From an uncultured Paracoccaceae bacterium (GTDB taxonomy: Bacteria > Pseudomonadota > Alphaproteobacteria > Rhodobacterales > Rhodobacteraceae), in assembly GCA_947498415.1 (NCBI GenBank), contig CANMKB010000003.1, positions 372,001-436,000 of the forward strand: a stretch of 64,000 nt of DNA, read 5' to 3'. How positions within the stretch are numbered: position 1 is the stretch's first letter; the number at the start of each line of letters is the position of its first letter. Positions 49,929-57,451 of the stretch are shown piece after piece. A program made the translations under genes and the position numbers. Under the pieces are notes generated by a model. It was not told where the DNA came from. It searched no databases and saw only the letters and a list, made by a program, of their open reading frames with translations.

Positions 49929-50708
49929 ATGGATCTGGGAATCAAGGGGAAAACTGCGCTGGTTTGCGCAAGTTCAAAGGGTCTTGGCCTTGGGTGTGCC
50001 GAAGCTTTGGCAGAGGCGGGTGTGCACCTGATCATGAACGCCCGCGGTGCCGAGGCACTTGAAGCATCCGCCGCCGATATCCGGGCGCGTTTTGATGTGA
50101 ATGTGGTGGCCATTGCCGCTGATGTCACCACAGAAGAAGGGCAGGAAAAAGTGTTAGCTGCCGCACAAGATGTTGATATTCTTGTCACAAATTCGGGTGG
50201 CCCACCTCCGGGGATGTGGTCAGATTGGGATCGTGAAGATTTTATCAAAGCGCTTGATGCCAATATGCTCACACCGATTGCGCTGATGAAAGCCCTGCTG
50301 CCGGGCATGATGAAAAAGGGCTGGGGCCGTGTGGTGAATATCACCTCTGTGTCGGTCAAATCACCCATCGCAGTACTGGGCCTATCAAATTCTGCTCGTG
50401 CAGGTTTGACCGGTTATGTGGCTGGAACTGCGCGACAAGTGGCACGCAGCGGCGTGACCATCAACAATCTTCAGCCGGGCATCCACGCCACAGATCGTGC
50501 CGTTGCGCTTGATCTCGGTGTCAGCAAAGCGCAGGGCATTTCGGTCGAAGACGCAATTGAACAGCGCAGCGCCACGATCCCAGCGGGGCGGTATGGCACG
50601 CGCGGAGAGTTTGGAGCGACCTGTGCGTTCCTGTGTTCACAACATGCCGGGTTCATCGTAGGGCAGAATATTCTGCTGGATGGCGGCGCAACCAATTCAA
50701 CGATGTAA
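49929..50708 (+). CDS. SDR-family oxidoreductase (3-oxoacyl-ACP reductase-like)
   Basis: A 259-residue classical short-chain dehydrogenase/reductase. The start at 49929 follows AGGGAGAG; the frame continues to 49893 with no ribosome site. Cofactor motif is ASSKGLGLGCAEAL (a TGxxxGxG variant), structural motif NSGG replaces the usual NNAG, and the catalytic triad region is NITSVSVKSPIAVLGLSNSARAGLTG. In that last segment the canonical Tyr of the YxxxK motif is replaced: the aligned residues read SNSAR. This is a known variant in some SDR subfamilies and leaves catalysis uncertain. It lies 18 bp before an alkC-like gene. Confidence 0.85.
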   Translation: MDLGIKGKTALVCASSKGLGLGCAEALAEAGVHLIMNARGAEALEASAADIRARFDVNVVAIAADVTTEEGQEKVLAAAQDVDILVTNSGGPPPGMWSDWDREDFIKALDANMLTPIALMKALLPGMMKKGWGRVVNITSVSVKSPIAVLGLSNSARAGLTGYVAGTARQVARSGVTINNLQPGIHATDRAVALDLGVSKAQGISVEDAIEQRSATIPAGRYGTRGEFGATCAFLCSQHAGFIVGQNILLDGGATNSTM

Positions 50709-50726
50709 GTTTAGAAAGTAACAAGT

Positions 50727-51854
50727 ATGGCTCAGGGTTTTTCACTGGCAGATCAAATCTTTAACGCAGATAGTTTGCGTGATTTGGCAGACGAGTTTGC
50801 CGCGGGTGTTCCGGGATTTAACGCGGATGCCTTTCATAACAAAGTGATGGCTGGATTGGCCCCATTGGGGTTCATGGAGCGGATGGAATTCATCGCAGAT
50901 TGCCTTGAGCCACAGCTTGCAAGTGACTTCCCAACCATGGCGGATCAACTCGAGGCCGCAATGGTGCCGCCCCTTGATCCGACGCTGAAGGATGATGACT
51001 TTGGGCGTTTCATCCATACTGCGCCGGGCATTCTAGCAGGACGTCACGGGCTAGAAGACCATCGCGACCGCGCCTTGGATTTGCTCTATCAAGCCACGCA
51101 GCGTTTCTCGATGGAATTCTACATTCGCCCCTTCATCAACCGGTGGCCCGAGGAAACTTGGGCGCGGCTCAAGACATGGGCCACGGACGAAAACTACCAC
51201 GTTCGTCGATTGGTGAGCGAAGGGACACGCCCTAAATTGCCTTGGGCCAAAAAGATTGACATCCCGCAAGACGCGCCAATTGAATTGTTGGATATGTTAC
51301 ATGCAGACCCGACGCGATTTGTATCAAGATCGGTGTCTAACCACTTGAATGATATTGCAAAAGCACATCCAGACCTTGTTGTGGAAACGCTGAAAAAGTG
51401 GCATTCTGAAAAGCGGCAGAATGCCAAAGAGCTTGCGTGGATGACCCGCCACAGCCTGCGAACTTTGGTCAAACAGGGTTTTGCTCCGGCGCTTGAATTA
51501 CTTGGGTATCGTGCCGACGCGCCCGTCGCGCTAGAGGCGCTTTCCGTTGCGAACGATGACCTAGCCTTTGGAGAAACCTTGGAATTTGATCTCACCCTTT
51601 CAGCGACCGAAAAGTCGCCGGTGATTGTGGATTATCAAATCTGGTTTATGCGCAAAAACAAAGAGCAGTCTGCAAAGGTATTCAAGCTAAAGTCATCTGT
51701 GGTCCAGCCGGGCAAGCCGCTGACGCTTTCAAAAAAACATGTGCTCAAGGCCAATGCCACCACATTTACGCTGTATCCCGGTGCACATCGCATCGCGATC
51801 CAAGTGAATGGAAAGGTGCTGGGCGAAGCCAGTTTTCAACTGCGTGAGGCCTAA
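50727..51854 (+). CDS. AlkC-type DNA alkylation repair protein with C-terminal Ig-like domain
   Basis: A 375-residue protein. Residues 1 to about 265 are HEAT-like helical repeats (RPFINRWPEETWARLKTWA, NYHVRRLVSEGTRPKLPWAK, SVSNHLNDIAKAHPD), as in AlkC, which excises 3-methyladenine and 3-methylcytosine. Residues about 275-375 (LEFDLTLSATEKSPVIVDYQ through GEASFQL) look like the Ig-like beta domain found in the longer AlkC subtype. The genome thus carries both AlkC- and AlkD-like enzymes (the other at 4746). It follows an SDR gene by 18 bp. Activity is inferred from the family. Confidence 0.87.
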   Translation: MAQGFSLADQIFNADSLRDLADEFAAGVPGFNADAFHNKVMAGLAPLGFMERMEFIADCLEPQLASDFPTMADQLEAAMVPPLDPTLKDDDFGRFIHTAPGILAGRHGLEDHRDRALDLLYQATQRFSMEFYIRPFINRWPEETWARLKTWATDENYHVRRLVSEGTRPKLPWAKKIDIPQDAPIELLDMLHADPTRFVSRSVSNHLNDIAKAHPDLVVETLKKWHSEKRQNAKELAWMTRHSLRTLVKQGFAPALELLGYRADAPVALEALSVANDDLAFGETLEFDLTLSATEKSPVIVDYQIWFMRKNKEQSAKVFKLKSSVVQPGKPLTLSKKHVLKANATTFTLYPGAHRIAIQVNGKVLGEASFQLREA

Positions 51855-51891
51855 TACTCAGAAATCTCACATTCGCGTGGGGTGACCTTCT

Positions 51892-51944
51892 TATTGTAGA
51901 TTGAAAAAAACGGTGCTGTTACAGCGGTTTGACAATCTACAATA
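51892..51944 (+). promoter_or_regulatory. Long inverted repeat before the SSS symporter gene
   Basis: TATTGTAGATTG (51892-51903) and CAATCTACAATA (51933-51944) are perfect 12-bp complements separated by 29 bp; a smaller palindrome GCTGT-T-ACAGC sits in the loop. The right arm runs directly into the ribosome site AGGGGA (51944-51949) of the gene starting at 51955. It could be a leader RNA that hides the ribosome site or a two-site operator. Confidence 0.55.
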
Positions 51945-51954
51945 GGGGACACCC

Positions 51955-53331
51955 ATGCAGGCCACCGCCGTCATAGCGATATTCGCGTTTATTATTCTTG
52001 CCAGCCTTTACGTTGCACCCCGTCGTGCCAGCGTCGAAGGGTTTTTTGGCGGGGCCTCTGCCGAAGGGCAGGCGCCGGGGCTATGGACATTGGTTCTTAG
52101 CCAGGTCACCACTTGGATTTTTGCGCGTTCCCTGATGAACTCCGCCATTCTGGGGTTCTTTTACGGGATCGCCGGTGTGTTGGCCTATGCGGCTTATTAC
52201 GGGTCTTTCCTAACTGGTGGCTATATCGTGGGCCGCCTGCGGGCCAAGGGTGCTCGCTCTGTACAAGACTGGCTGGGTGATGCGTTCGGGGCTGTCGGCA
52301 ATGGCTGCTATAATTTGGTGATTGCGCTGCGTTTGTTGTCTGAAGTGTTTGCCAACTTGATCGTTGTTGGACTGATCTTCTCTGCAGCGCTTCCTGAAGT
52401 CGGCTTTGCCAAAGAAGGCTCTATCATTCTTGTGGGATTGTTGGCCTTGGCCTATTCCGCGTGGGGCGGGCTAAGTGCTGCGTTGCGCACAGATGTGATG
52501 CAGATGAGCCTGTTTTTGGTGGTGTTCGCAGTGGCTTTCACAGCGCTGATCCTTACCCCCGGTTTTGATCTAGGCGCGGTTCTGACGGCAGAAGGTACAG
52601 CTGGTCAATACAATGGTTGGGTCTTGTTGATCGTCGCGTTTTTGCAAGTGTTTTCCTATCCGGTGCATGACCCGGTCATGATGGATCGCGGTTTCCTTGC
52701 AGATGCAGGCACCACGCGCAAAAGCTTTATCCATGCGTTCTGGATTTCTGCGCTGTGCATCATTGCCTTTGGTTTCTTTGGCATCCAAGCCGCTTTGGAT
52801 GGCGCGACCTATGAGGGTGAGCTGATTGGCACATGGGCGACAATCCTGCCGACTTGGGTGTTTGTATTGTTGCTGGTGTCTTTGTTGGTCTCTGCTTTGT
52901 CTACATTGGACAGTGCCTTGGCTTCTGCGTCACGTTTGGTTGTCGAAGAACTTAAGATGGCACCGAAAACATTGAACGGTGGTCGTTTGGCGATGGTTGT
53001 TTTTGCAGCGGCCGGTGCCGCGTTGACCCTTTGGGGCAATCAATCCCTGTTTGATGCGGTGGCGGTTTCTGGCACAGCATCGATGTTCCTTACGCCTGTT
53101 TTGGTGGTGGGATTGTTGGCTGGGCGTCAGGTGGCGTTGTGGGCCTATTTGGTCAGCTTTGGTGCCGCTATGTTGGGCGCGGCTGCGTATTTCTTCCGTG
53201 CCTCAGAGGTCGTTGCGCCACTGTTGGTCGAAGGTCACAAATACGAGCAACTTTTGCAGATCTGTATCATCGTGTTGGTGATCGGATTTGCCGCTGTTCT
53301 GGCCGGAGCACGCAAGCCGATCCAAGCTTGA
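51955..53331 (+). CDS. Sodium:solute symporter (SSS) family transporter
   Basis: A 458-residue inner-membrane protein with about 13 hydrophobic helices in the LeuT-type arrangement of the SSS family (sodium-driven uptake of sugars, amino acids, vitamins or ureides). The family Na+-site helix is SLLVSALSTLDSALASASR. The first helix region has SQVTTWIFARSLMNSAIL. Substrate cannot be deduced. A 12-bp-arm inverted repeat precedes it and an orphan ABC ATPase gene follows after 82 bp. Confidence 0.85.
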   Translation: MQATAVIAIFAFIILASLYVAPRRASVEGFFGGASAEGQAPGLWTLVLSQVTTWIFARSLMNSAILGFFYGIAGVLAYAAYYGSFLTGGYIVGRLRAKGARSVQDWLGDAFGAVGNGCYNLVIALRLLSEVFANLIVVGLIFSAALPEVGFAKEGSIILVGLLALAYSAWGGLSAALRTDVMQMSLFLVVFAVAFTALILTPGFDLGAVLTAEGTAGQYNGWVLLIVAFLQVFSYPVHDPVMMDRGFLADAGTTRKSFIHAFWISALCIIAFGFFGIQAALDGATYEGELIGTWATILPTWVFVLLLVSLLVSALSTLDSALASASRLVVEELKMAPKTLNGGRLAMVVFAAAGAALTLWGNQSLFDAVAVSGTASMFLTPVLVVGLLAGRQVALWAYLVSFGAAMLGAAAYFFRASEVVAPLLVEGHKYEQLLQICIIVLVIGFAAVLAGARKPIQA

Positions 53332-53413
53332 TCTCAGTCTTGAAGAGAATGGCCACGGCTGATACATCGTTGCGAAACCTGATGGAAATCATCGGACATC
53401 GCAAGAGGCAGCC

Positions 53414-54523
53414 GTGAGCCCAAAAGATCAGAGCACCCTAGCTACAGGTCAGGCCCCCCGTTTGGAAATCCGCAATCTGACCCGACATTTCGGGGATCGG
53501 ACGGTTGTGAACGGGGTGTCTTTGACGATCCAACCGGGGCAGGTGACATGTTTGCTTGGCCCGTCGGGCTGCGGTAAATCCACAACGCTGCGCATGATTG
53601 CAGGCGTGGATATGCAAGACAGCGGTGAAATCTATGTGGATGGCGAGTTGATTTGCGACACGGTGTTTCGCATTCCACCAGAACGTCGACAAATTGGTTT
53701 GATGTTTCAAGACTTTGCGCTGTTTCCACATATGAGCGTGGCCGATAATGTGGCCTTTGGTCTCACAGGCCAAAAGGCAGAAAAACGGGCGCGGGTTGAG
53801 GAACTGCTTGAAAAGGTTGGCCTGTTATGGGCCATCGATGAGGCACCTCATCAACTGTCTGGCGGAGAACAACAGCGGGTTGCCTTGGCACGGGCCTTGG
53901 CACCGCGTCCACGTATCATGCTGATGGACGAGCCGTTTTCCGGCCTCGACAACCGCCTACGTGATGGCATTCGCGATGAAACGCTTGCCTTGCTGAAAGA
54001 AGAAGACACGGCGGTTTTACTGGTCACCCATGAACCCGAAGAAGCGCTGCGCATGGCTGACGAAGTGGCGCTGATGCGTGACGGGAATATTGTGCAACAG
54101 GGCTCTCCGTATAATATCTACAACGCACCGGTTGATCGCGATGCCATGGCGTTTTTCAGTGATATCAACATCATTCGCGGCAAAAGCAACGGCGCGTTGA
54201 CGGATACCCCTTTTGGCCAATTCCTAACGCCGGGTTGTGCCGAGGGTGCGGCGGTTGAAATCGTCATTCGCCCACAACATTTGCACCTAGATTTTGACCG
54301 GGCCGGGCAGGGGCCAGCGCCCACCAAAGTGCGCGGTCAGGCGGCGGCTGGTGTGGTGGAGCGTGCACGTTTCATGGGCAATGAAAGCCTTGTTGAATTC
54401 CGTATGGAACATGACGGTAGTTTGCTAAAGGCCACGGTGCCCAATGTGTTTATCCCAAAACCGGGCACCCGCCTGTGGCTGACTTTGCGCCGCGATCGGT
54501 GTTTCGTGTTTCCGGTGAAATGA
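53414..54523 (+). CDS. ABC transporter ATP-binding protein (FbpC/PotA-like), orphan
   Basis: A 369-residue ATPase subunit. Walker A is GPSGCGKST, the Q loop is FQDFALFPHMSVADNVAFG, the signature is LSGGEQQRVALARAL, Walker B is IMLMDEPFSGLD and the H loop is VTHEPEEALRMAD. Residues about 240-369 are a regulatory TOBE-like domain, typical of importers for ferric iron, polyamines or sugars. The GTG at 53414 follows AAGAGG at five bases. No permease or binding-protein gene is in the neighbourhood, so its partners must be encoded elsewhere. Ferric iron import is the closest look-alike but is not proven. Confidence 0.88.
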   Translation: MSPKDQSTLATGQAPRLEIRNLTRHFGDRTVVNGVSLTIQPGQVTCLLGPSGCGKSTTLRMIAGVDMQDSGEIYVDGELICDTVFRIPPERRQIGLMFQDFALFPHMSVADNVAFGLTGQKAEKRARVEELLEKVGLLWAIDEAPHQLSGGEQQRVALARALAPRPRIMLMDEPFSGLDNRLRDGIRDETLALLKEEDTAVLLVTHEPEEALRMADEVALMRDGNIVQQGSPYNIYNAPVDRDAMAFFSDINIIRGKSNGALTDTPFGQFLTPGCAEGAAVEIVIRPQHLHLDFDRAGQGPAPTKVRGQAAAGVVERARFMGNESLVEFRMEHDGSLLKATVPNVFIPKPGTRLWLTLRRDRCFVFPVK

Positions 54524-54538
54524 CACAATATCAGTGAC

Positions 54539-55891
54539 TTAAGGCTCAAACCCTTCGGGCACGCCAAACACCGGATTGTCGAGGCTTGTACCCGTAAGCG
54601 CCCCCATAAAGGCAACGAGATCTTCAATGTCTTGATCTGACAAGGTGACTGGCTGAATGTCAATTTTCGCCGCCTGTCGTGCCATTTCGAACCGATCTTC
54701 GTGCACCACAAAATCGATTGCCTCAAGCCATGGAGCCGCTGGAAGATTGGCGTCGGCGCGGGTCCACTGCTTGCGCGAGGACACCGGGTCAGCGTGATGG
54801 CGAATGATCCCTTCAAGCGTGGCAAAAGCTCCGTTGTGTCCGTAAGGCGCGGTTAGGGTGACGTTTCTTAACATCGGTGTGCGAAAGCGGTAGGCGTCGG
54901 CAAGGTCATCGCTTTCTCCCATCCGTCCCACATCGCGCACCATCGGGTCAAAACGGCGGGTGCGTCCGGGGCCAAAGGCGGGTAGGGCCAGCGCGTGGAA
55001 TTTCTGATCGCTCATCAGCGGCCCGGAATGACAAGAGCTGCAATCGGCACGCCCATAAAACAAATCCATCCCGCGCAATTGGCTGGCGTACATAGCGGTT
55101 ACGTCACCTGCTAGAAATTGATCAAACGGGCTGTCGATGCTTTGCCATTCGATGGCTTGAAAGGCCGCCAATGCATTGGCGATCTCAACGATTGAAACCT
55201 CTTCAGCGTCGGTGATATGATCAAACGCCTCGACGAAACGAGCTCCGTAATCGCCCTGTGCGCGCACCGCTTTGGCGATGATCGGCCACGGCAGATCAAT
55301 GCGATCATGCACGGCACCCGCAACCTGATTTTCTCCGGGGTTTCCGGCCATTTCAAATTGCGCCACCAACGGGAACACCGCCTGTGCTGCAAGGATTGAG
55401 TTAAACCCTGTGGGCAGCCATTCTTCGGCTGGGGAGTTAAAGCCGTTTTCATAAGCGTCTGAAATACTAAGGCGCCCATCATGAAACAGGGTGTGCAAAT
55501 CTTTGGCGCCCAAATTCCACAAAGGCGGCGCATTGCGCGGAATGCGTTTGCGGATGCGGGTTTCTCCCACGCCTGCCGTGCGATCTGGCCCCAAACCGAT
55601 ACCGCCTTCGCCAATCCCGAGGGATAGGCCATCGCCCGTACCATGATCCGGATGATGACAAGTCGCACAGCTGATATTTCTGTTCCCTGACAGGATTTTA
55701 TCGTAAAAGAGATCATGCCCCAGCGCGGCCTGTTTCATGTCAAATTCGATGAAATCAGCCGCCGTCAGGGGAGGAGGAAGCTCTCTGGCCAAAGCCGGGG
55801 TTGCAGCGAGAAAAGAAAGACCAAGAAGATGCGCAATTTTGCTTTTGCATTGGCTTTGCTGGCGACGCCGGCGGTGGCGGAAATTGAACAT
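54539..55891 (-). CDS. Di-haem cytochrome c peroxidase family protein, exported
   Basis: A product of about 450 residues of the bacterial cytochrome c peroxidase/MauG group. Two haem c motifs are present, CATCH (residues 65-69) and CSSCH (274-278), with APYGHNGAFATLEGIIRHH near the C terminus typical of the family. The hydrophobic segment IAHLLGLSFLAATPALA should be the signal peptide. The start is uncertain: ATG 55891 gives a long Arg-rich leader and overlaps the divergent Sel1 gene by 63 bp; the only nearer start would be a non-standard ATT at 55837. Either way the two 5' ends overlap. Role: probably periplasmic peroxide reduction or an oxidative modification; the partner is unknown. Confidence 0.85.
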   Translation of the reverse strand: MFNFRHRRRRQQSQCKSKIAHLLGLSFLAATPALARELPPPLTAADFIEFDMKQAALGHDLFYDKILSGNRNISCATCHHPDHGTGDGLSLGIGEGGIGLGPDRTAGVGETRIRKRIPRNAPPLWNLGAKDLHTLFHDGRLSISDAYENGFNSPAEEWLPTGFNSILAAQAVFPLVAQFEMAGNPGENQVAGAVHDRIDLPWPIIAKAVRAQGDYGARFVEAFDHITDAEEVSIVEIANALAAFQAIEWQSIDSPFDQFLAGDVTAMYASQLRGMDLFYGRADCSSCHSGPLMSDQKFHALALPAFGPGRTRRFDPMVRDVGRMGESDDLADAYRFRTPMLRNVTLTAPYGHNGAFATLEGIIRHHADPVSSRKQWTRADANLPAAPWLEAIDFVVHEDRFEMARQAAKIDIQPVTLSDQDIEDLVAFMGALTGTSLDNPVFGVPEGFEP

Positions 55892-56299
55892 GCTCGGGAC
55901 CTTATGGAAGAGGGCAAGTTTCAGGAAGCCTATCAGGAATTGTGGCCTGCGGCACGGTCTGGCAATGCGGACGCCGAAGAATTGATTGGTGTGATGTATG
56001 CCATGGGGCTTGGCGTCGAACACGATGACCAGCGGGCGTTTGAATGGTATCTGCGCAGTTCTTTGAAAGGGCACCCTGGGGCGCAATCGGGCATTGGCTG
56101 GTATTACGAAGTGGGCCGCGGCATGCCTGCGCCAGATTTGGTGCGGGCCTATATGTGGTACACGCTGTCGGCGATTGGCGGCGATCCGGATGCGGCGATC
56201 TCTTTGGAAGAGGTCGTGAAAAAGATGACGGCCGAAGAAATCGAAAAAGCACATATTCTGGTCGAGGACTACAAGGTTTGGATGTATCCGTTTCGGTGA
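55829..56299 (+). CDS. Exported Sel1-repeat protein
   Basis: A 156-residue protein with a signal peptide (MRNFAFALALLATPAVA, cleavage after residue 17) and two clear Sel1-like (TPR-type) repeats: AEELIGVMYAMGLGVEHDDQ and AQSGIGWYYEVGRGMPAPDL, each followed by a helix (AFEWYLRSS; AYMWYTLSAIGG). Sel1 proteins usually mediate protein-protein contacts in the periplasm. The start at 55829 is fixed by the signal peptide, though the ribosome site (AAGAAG) is weak. It is divergent from the di-haem peroxidase with overlapping 5' ends and is followed by a strong terminator. Confidence 0.82.
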   Translation: MRNFAFALALLATPAVAEIEHARDLMEEGKFQEAYQELWPAARSGNADAEELIGVMYAMGLGVEHDDQRAFEWYLRSSLKGHPGAQSGIGWYYEVGRGMPAPDLVRAYMWYTLSAIGGDPDAAISLEEVVKKMTAEEIEKAHILVEDYKVWMYPFR

Positions 56300-56321
56300 T
56301 CCTATGACCTTTACCGAATGA

Positions 56322-56352
56322 AAAGGCGGCCCAATGGCCGCCTTTGTTGTTT
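56322..56352. terminator. Bidirectional terminator between Sel1 gene and TRAP operon
   Basis: AAAGGCGGCC (56322-56331), loop CAAT, GGCCGCCTTT (56336-56345), followed on the plus strand by GTTGTTTT and on the minus strand by TTCA. A perfect 10-bp stem between two converging genes. Confidence 0.85.
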
Positions 56353-56364
56353 TAATGCAAAACC

Positions 56365-57423
56365 TTAGTTCAGGTCTGCTGCGCGAGATGCGTTTACGTC
56401 TGCCTCGGCAGCCGCAACCGCATCAGTCAACGCAGTGAAGATTTCGTCACCACGTGTCACGTTTGACTTGAACCAGTCATAAACTGGCGAAGCGGCGTCT
56501 TTGAAAGCGGCTTTCTCATCTGGAGTTGGCACATACAGATCACCGCCACCTGCTACGAAATCTTCGTAGGCTTTGATGGATTTACGCTTGGGTGACGCAA
56601 AGGTTGCCTGTTGCAGCGCATAGAACCCATCGACAACAACGCGGCGCATGTCTTCTGGCATGCCGGTGAACTTTTCGTTGTTCATCCACCACAGCGCACC
56701 CATGTAGGCGTGGCCGTCAAGCGTTACATATTGCAGACCCGCATCAGGGAACTTCATGCCCATGATGTCGGTGATGCCGTTCTTAGAGCCTTCAACAACG
56801 CCGGTTTGGAAAGAGGTAAACAGCTCTGGCCATGGGATCGGGGTTGGGGAGGCACCCAGGGCTTTCACCAGCTCTTGCGGCAGGTCCGCCACAACCGTGC
56901 GGATCTTTAGGCCATCCATGTCAGCCGGGTTTGCCACACGACGTTTGGTGTTGGCAAAGTTGCGCCAGCCGCCAGTGTTGCCCACGGTCATCAAGCGGAT
57001 TGCGTTGCCGGAATCTTCAAGCGCCATGTCACGCATGGTGCGGACAAAGTCACCAGACAGAACATGCTCGGCGATGCGGTCATCCGCCATCAGATACGGC
57101 AGATCAAGCACCTGCACATAGGGGAAGATGCCCGACGCGCCACCAGAGGTGGAGATGTACACATCAACCTGACCTTCGGCCACACCCTGCAGACATTCTG
57201 CACCGTTCGAGCACAGCTGGGTGCCGATGAACAGTTCTACTTCGATTGCGCCGTTTGATGCGGCTTCGACGTAGTTTTTGAAGACAACAAGACCGTCATA
57301 GTCTTCGTCGTTTTCATTCGAGTTTGCAGTCGCACGGATTGTGTAATCCGCCGCAGATGCTGTCATTGCGGACGCTGCAAGCAACGCGGCCACGGACAGT
57401 GACTTGATGGTTTGTTTGAGCAT
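56365..57423 (-). CDS. TRAP transporter substrate-binding protein (DctP type)
   Basis: A 352-residue periplasmic binding protein with a signal peptide (MLKQTIKSLSVAALLAASAM, cleavage after TASA near residue 24). The DctP-family Arg that pairs with a ligand acid group is in DMDGLKIRTVV, followed by the hinge region LGASPTPIPWPELFTSFQTG and the late NNEKFTGMPEDMRRVV. The start at 57423 has AGGGAGGA five bases upstream. It is the last gene of the operon with the sulfonate monooxygenase genes. The ligand is expected to be an organic acid or sulfonate; sulfoquinovose or its glyceride is the working guess. Confidence 0.9.
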   Translation of the reverse strand: MLKQTIKSLSVAALLAASAMTASAADYTIRATANSNENDEDYDGLVVFKNYVEAASNGAIEVELFIGTQLCSNGAECLQGVAEGQVDVYISTSGGASGIFPYVQVLDLPYLMADDRIAEHVLSGDFVRTMRDMALEDSGNAIRLMTVGNTGGWRNFANTKRRVANPADMDGLKIRTVVADLPQELVKALGASPTPIPWPELFTSFQTGVVEGSKNGITDIMGMKFPDAGLQYVTLDGHAYMGALWWMNNEKFTGMPEDMRRVVVDGFYALQQATFASPKRKSIKAYEDFVAGGGDLYVPTPDEKAAFKDAASPVYDWFKSNVTRGDEIFTALTDAVAAAEADVNASRAADLN

Positions 57424-57451
57424 TATGGTTCCTCCCTGATTACTCAAATAC

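Noticed and set aside
53349..53417. A 22-codon frame ending over the ABC ATPase start, possible leader peptide
   Set aside because: The stop overlaps the GTG start, but the ribosome site is poor, there is no run of a regulatory amino acid and no alternative hairpins, so I do not call it a gene.
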